From contig DASUKM010000029.1 in assembly GCA_036278735.1 (NCBI GenBank), forward strand, positions 1-64,000: DNA of 64,000 nucleotides, given 5' to 3'. Made by a program: the position numbers and the translations under genes. Shown piece after piece: positions 60,585 through 64,000 of this stretch; the first letter of the stretch is position 1, and each line of letters begins with the position of its first letter. A model generated the notes under the pieces. The model was not told the DNA's origin, made no database searches, and saw only the letters and a program-made list of their open reading frames with translations. The DNA comes from DASUKM01 sp036278735. GTDB taxonomy: Bacteria; Acidobacteriota; Vicinamibacteria; Vicinamibacterales; 2-12-FULL-66-21.

Positions 60585-61250
60585 ATGACGCCCGATTGCC
60601 AATCACCGAACGCCCAGCCCATTCGCATCGCGATCGTCGAAGATCAGCGAGAGGTCCGCGAGGGGCTCAGCGCGCTGATTCGCAACGCGCCTGGCCTCGC
60701 CTGCGTGGCCGGCTACGCCACCATGGACGACGCGCTGCGGCACATCGAGGGCGCGGCGGCCGATCTGGTGCTGACGGACCTGCGGCTGCCTGGCGTGTCG
60801 GGGATCGACGGCATCCGCATCCTGCGCGAGCGGTACCCCGCGATGCCGATCCTCGCCCTCACGATCTACGACGAGGACGATCGCATCTTCGAGGCGCTCT
60901 GTGCCGGGGCCTCGGGCTATCTGCTGAAGAACACGCCGCCGGAGCGGCTGCTCGCATCGCTGCGCGAAGCGGCGGCGGGCGGGGCGCCGATGTCGCCCGA
61001 CGTGGCCCGGCGCGTCGTCCATCTCTTTCGCGAGTTCCGGCCGCCGGACAAAGCCCCTCACCGGTTGACGTCGCAGGAGACGGAAGTGCTGAAGCTGCTC
61101 GTCGAGGGCCATCACTACAAGACCGCCGCCGGCGTGCTGGGGGTCTCCGTCAACACGGTCGGCTTCCACCTGAAGAACATCTACGTGAAGCTGCAGGTCC
61201 ACTCGAAGACCGAGGCAGTCGCCAAAGCGATCCGGCAACGGCTCGTCTGA
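60585..61250 (+). CDS. NarL/FixJ-family response regulator
   Basis: A 221-residue receiver-LuxR regulator. The receiver has V-E-D-Q near residue 18, the phospho-acceptor D65 in L-T-D-L-R-L-P-G and L-L-K-N-T near residue 115. The DNA-binding domain is L-T-S-Q-E-T-E-V-L-K-L-L-V-E-G (about 160) and V-N-T-V-G-F-H-L-K-N-I-Y. It is the expected partner of the propeller kinase upstream, a pairing typical of HisKA_3 kinases. No target gene is adjacent. Confidence 0.93.
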   Translation: MTPDCQSPNAQPIRIAIVEDQREVREGLSALIRNAPGLACVAGYATMDDALRHIEGAAADLVLTDLRLPGVSGIDGIRILRERYPAMPILALTIYDEDDRIFEALCAGASGYLLKNTPPERLLASLREAAAGGAPMSPDVARRVVHLFREFRPPDKAPHRLTSQETEVLKLLVEGHHYKTAAGVLGVSVNTVGFHLKNIYVKLQVHSKTEAVAKAIRQRLV

Positions 61251-61367
61251 TGCGCCCCTGGCGGGCGGCCCCCTACCTGAACGCGTAGTTCACGCGCACG
61301 GCCAGCTGGAGTACAACGTCGACCTGAGCCGTGCCGGATCGCGCGGCCGGTGTTCCAGAGGTGTGGC

Positions 61368-64000
61368 ATGCAGAAGCCAAAGGTGCTGACCATTTCGGGA
61401 TGTTTCGTTGCCGCCGTCCTCGTGGCGTGGTGGACGCCGGCCGTCAAGGCGGAGAGCAACACCGTCACGTTCACGGTCACGCGCGTGCAGGAGCTGGTGT
61501 GCTCGGAAGGCTTCGGCGAAGCGTGCCCCAACGACTTTTACGCCAAGGTGGAGATCGACGCGCAGGGGCTGGTCCAAACCGGGAAATGGTGCAACAGTTG
61601 CGCGACCGACTTCGCGCCAAACTGGACGTTCACGAAGGACGTCGACCTCTCCCACAACCCTGTCACGATCCACGTGGAGCTCTGGGACCAGGACGACGGG
61701 TCGCCCGACGACCAGATGGACATCGCGGCCGGACCGAGCGCCCTCGACATCCAGCTCGATCTGAACACCTGCTCCTGGCACGGGGGCGGGCTGTCGGGCA
61801 CCCTCGACACGCCGGCCTCGTCGGAAGGGAGCGGCGACGACTCGGCGCGCGTGTTCTTCACCATCGCCAGCTCTGGCCCGGCGTGCGGCGACTCGGATCA
61901 GGACGGCCTGTACAACGGGTGGGAGACGCGCGGGTACGACGCCAACAGCGACGGCATCATCGACGTGGATCTGCCCGCCATGGGCGCAAATCCGCAGCGC
62001 AAGGATCTCTTCCTCGAACTCGACTACCTGAAGGCCGCGGATCACTCCCATGCGCCGTCGCAGGCGGCCATCCAGGACATCGTCCGCGCGTTCACGGACG
62101 CCCCCGTCATCAATCCCGACGGGACCTCGGGGATCCAGCTCCATGTCGACGTCGGGCCGCTGTTCGGCGCCGGACAAGTGTTTCGCGAGGCGGACTCGAC
62201 AGGTCTGGCCGGGACCTTCGGCGACTTCGGCGGCGGCGGCGAGGCCATCCCCGAAGCGGGCAACACGATCGTCGACTGGGACGGCGCGGCCGGAACCGCA
62301 GGCACGAGTTTCTTCGCGCTCAAATCGATGCGCCCCGAACGCGACCCGATCTTCCGCTATGTGATCTTCGCGCACCAGACGAACAATCGCGCGGCGGTCA
62401 ACGACTGCACGTCCGGCTGGGCCAAAGGGATCCCCGGGACGAATCTGATGGTCACCCTCGGCGGCGTCAACAAGAACGGCGTGGCGTGCTGGGGCATGGA
62501 TGCGGGCGGCCTGTCCGTCGGGACGGAACAGGAGCAGGCCGGAACGCTGATGCACGAGTTCGGTCATACGCTCGGACTCGGACATGGCGGCGTCGACAGC
62601 ATCAACAACAAGCCGAACTACCTCAGCGTGATGAATTACACCTGGCAGGCCTGCAGCGTGCCGGCCGCCCCGTCCGGCGGCCAGCTTCCGGGCGGCTGCG
62701 ACTATTCCCGCGTCGAACTGCCGGCGGCCGGCGTCGGCCTCGACGAGACCAGCCTCGACGAGTGTCTGGGCATCGACAGCAACCGCTTCGGATTCGGCGC
62801 CGTGGACTGGAACAAGGACGGCCACGTGGCAGGGGTGACGGCGTGTCAGGCCGGGTTCACCATCAACGTGAAGGCCAACATCAACGGCGACTGGACCGAT
62901 ACCGACGGCAATGGCGCCCAGAACGGTACCGAGCCCTCAATCATCGGCCCGCTTCCCGGCTACGACGACTGGGATCACATCACCTACGACTTCCGGACCA
63001 TCGCCAACTTCGCGACCGGGGGCACGCCAACCGAACAGGAGCCCGACGCGAACACGATCGAGCGTTCGCGCGCGCAGTTGTCCGAGCAGACGCGCCCGGC
63101 GTTGTCGGTCGACGCGAGGGGCCCGGCAGACGCCAAACCCGGCGACACGCTGTCCTACACGGTCGACGTCGGCAACGCGCTCGCGCAGCTCTCGCGAGGC
63201 CCGGCCTTCGACACATCGCTGACCAGTACGACACCCGACGGCGTGCCGACGACGTCCGTGCTCGGCACGCTCAGGCTCGGCGAGGGCGCCACCCGCACGC
63301 TGTCGTACGTCGTCCCCTGTTCCGCGACGGACGCGACCACCCTGACGACCACCAGCAGCGCGACCGCGCACGGCCTGGTGCCCGATCCCGTGAGCGCGAC
63401 CGACGCCGTGCAGACGGTCGTCCACGCGCCCGTGCTCGTGCTCGGCGTGAGCGCCACGCCTGCCGTCGATGCGGGAGAAGCGATCGCCTACACGATTTCG
63501 TACGCCAACACGGGCGGCGCCGCGGCGGGGGGCGTCGTGGTCACGGCGACGCTGCCAGACGACGTCTACTACAGCACCGCACTGGATCTGGGGACCGGAC
63601 CGCGTCCCGACGCGGTGACAGTGAATGGCAACGGTACACGGACGCTGGAATGGAACGTCGGGACGGTTGCGGCATCATCGGGGACGGCCGTGATTTCGTT
63701 CACCGCGCGGCCGACGCTGCTCGCGACGAGCGGCCAGATGTTCACCGCCGGCGTGTCGCTCGCATTCGGGAACGCCAACGGCTGCGCGTACGACGCCCTG
63801 ACGGCGTCGGCCACGACCGCGATCACCGTCGCCCCTGCGACGGGCGATCCGCTCGGCCTCGGGTACTGGCGGAATCAACCCGCCGCCGAACCGGCCGAAC
63901 TCCTGGCCCGCATCCAGGCGACCGATCAGCGGTTCGACGGGTTGACCGGCGCCGCCGACGGCGCGCTGTCGCTGCCCGAAGTCGCGGCGATGTTCGCTCC
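61368..64000 (+). CDS. Secreted metzincin-type metalloprotease with DUF11-like repeats (3' end outside window)
   Basis: An open frame of at least 877 codons with no stop before the right edge. The ATG at 61368 starts M-Q-K-P-K-V-L-T and a signal peptide to about residue 30 (A-V-K-A-E). The zinc motif is H-E-F-G-H-T-L-G-L-G-H (H396, E397, H400, H406), followed by the Met-turn S-V-M-N-Y near residue 425, diagnostic of metzincins. From about residue 580 on are DUF11-type beta repeats (T-L-S-Y-T-V-D-V-G-N, A-I-A-Y-T-I-S-Y-A-N-T-G-G). Asp/Gly-rich D-S-D-Q-D-G segments may bind calcium. It is probably a large secreted or surface protease. The C-terminus is not seen. Confidence 0.83.
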   Translation, partial: MQKPKVLTISGCFVAAVLVAWWTPAVKAESNTVTFTVTRVQELVCSEGFGEACPNDFYAKVEIDAQGLVQTGKWCNSCATDFAPNWTFTKDVDLSHNPVTIHVELWDQDDGSPDDQMDIAAGPSALDIQLDLNTCSWHGGGLSGTLDTPASSEGSGDDSARVFFTIASSGPACGDSDQDGLYNGWETRGYDANSDGIIDVDLPAMGANPQRKDLFLELDYLKAADHSHAPSQAAIQDIVRAFTDAPVINPDGTSGIQLHVDVGPLFGAGQVFREADSTGLAGTFGDFGGGGEAIPEAGNTIVDWDGAAGTAGTSFFALKSMRPERDPIFRYVIFAHQTNNRAAVNDCTSGWAKGIPGTNLMVTLGGVNKNGVACWGMDAGGLSVGTEQEQAGTLMHEFGHTLGLGHGGVDSINNKPNYLSVMNYTWQACSVPAAPSGGQLPGGCDYSRVELPAAGVGLDETSLDECLGIDSNRFGFGAVDWNKDGHVAGVTACQAGFTINVKANINGDWTDTDGNGAQNGTEPSIIGPLPGYDDWDHITYDFRTIANFATGGTPTEQEPDANTIERSRAQLSEQTRPALSVDARGPADAKPGDTLSYTVDVGNALAQLSRGPAFDTSLTSTTPDGVPTTSVLGTLRLGEGATRTLSYVVPCSATDATTLTTTSSATAHGLVPDPVSATDAVQTVVHAPVLVLGVSATPAVDAGEAIAYTISYANTGGAAAGGVVVTATLPDDVYYSTALDLGTGPRPDAVTVNGNGTRTLEWNVGTVAASSGTAVISFTARPTLLATSGQMFTAGVSLAFGNANGCAYDALTASATTAITVAPATGDPLGLGYWRNQPAAEPAELLARIQATDQRFDGLTGAADGALSLPEVAAMFA

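Noticed and set aside
1..64000. tRNA, rRNA, CRISPR array, insertion sequence or integrase
   Set aside because: None was found by reading both strands. The repeats present are short palindromes, 7-bp arrays and one 16-bp direct repeat, without spacers or transposase genes.

Overview
The window is GC-rich and gene-dense, with no rRNA, tRNA or CRISPR array seen. Gene content suggests an Acidobacteriota chromosome, probably Vicinamibacteria-like. The pointers are two long MacB-like permeases of the ADOP type, one beside an Acidobacterium-type PadR regulator, a BlaI/M56 pair, PEP-CTERM proteins, DUF4412-like proteins and a propeller-type sensor kinase. This placement is an inference from gene families, not from a marker gene. 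No intergenic gap exceeds about 300 bases.

0-6.7 kb: an FdhD fragment, a small inverted-repeat cluster, a secreted DUF4412-like protein coupled to a Tat-exported amidase, a BlaI/M56 regulatory pair with a visible operator-promoter, and a cyclophilin. 6.8-12.6 kb: a multi-PAS phytochrome-type histidine kinase, an Rcp1-like receiver, a hybrid kinase and a second DUF4412-like protein. 12.6-20.9 kb: a purine-rich repeat, a plastocyanin-like lipoprotein, a clan GH-D glycosidase, a RodZ-C-like membrane protein, an O-methyltransferase, a secreted hypothetical, an ABC-2 exporter and an intact HtrA-like protease. 20.9-26.9 kb: a LuxR regulator coupled to a degenerate HtrA-like pseudoprotease, a (GGGCGGA)n repeat, two tandem PEP-CTERM proteins, and an ADOP permease with its PadR regulator.

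26.9-39.7 kb: a redox and lipid-like cluster. It holds a cupin, an NDH-2-type flavoprotein fused to a cyclic-nucleotide-binding domain, a free-standing cyclic-nucleotide-binding protein, and a cholesterol-oxidase-like GMC enzyme fused to an alpha/beta hydrolase. Convergent to these is a minus-strand operon of metallophosphoesterase, hydrolase, FAD oxidase, SRPBCC protein, 3-beta-HSD-like reductase and a second FAD oxidase. Both hydrolase domains carry Cys where Ser is usual. A modification pathway for a polycyclic or sterol-like lipid is a reasonable inference.

39.8-48.5 kb: a complete TolC/adaptor/RND efflux operon, an orphan multi-pass membrane protein and a putative outer-membrane protein. 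48.5-54.9 kb is the most interesting locus. An nSTAND-TPR ATPase and a TIR-DUF4062-TIR protein lie in one operon, and divergent to them is a protein with a TRAFs-binding-like TPR region, a SLOG-like domain and a class III nucleotidyl cyclase. The cyclase lacks the usual purine-selecting residues. Together they look like a nucleotide-second-messenger conflict or immune system related in logic to Pycsar/CBASS, with an architecture I do not recognise as characterised.

54.9-64 kb: a second ADOP-like permease, a propeller/Y_Y_Y sensor kinase with its NarL-type regulator, and a large secreted metzincin with adhesion-like repeats that runs off the window.
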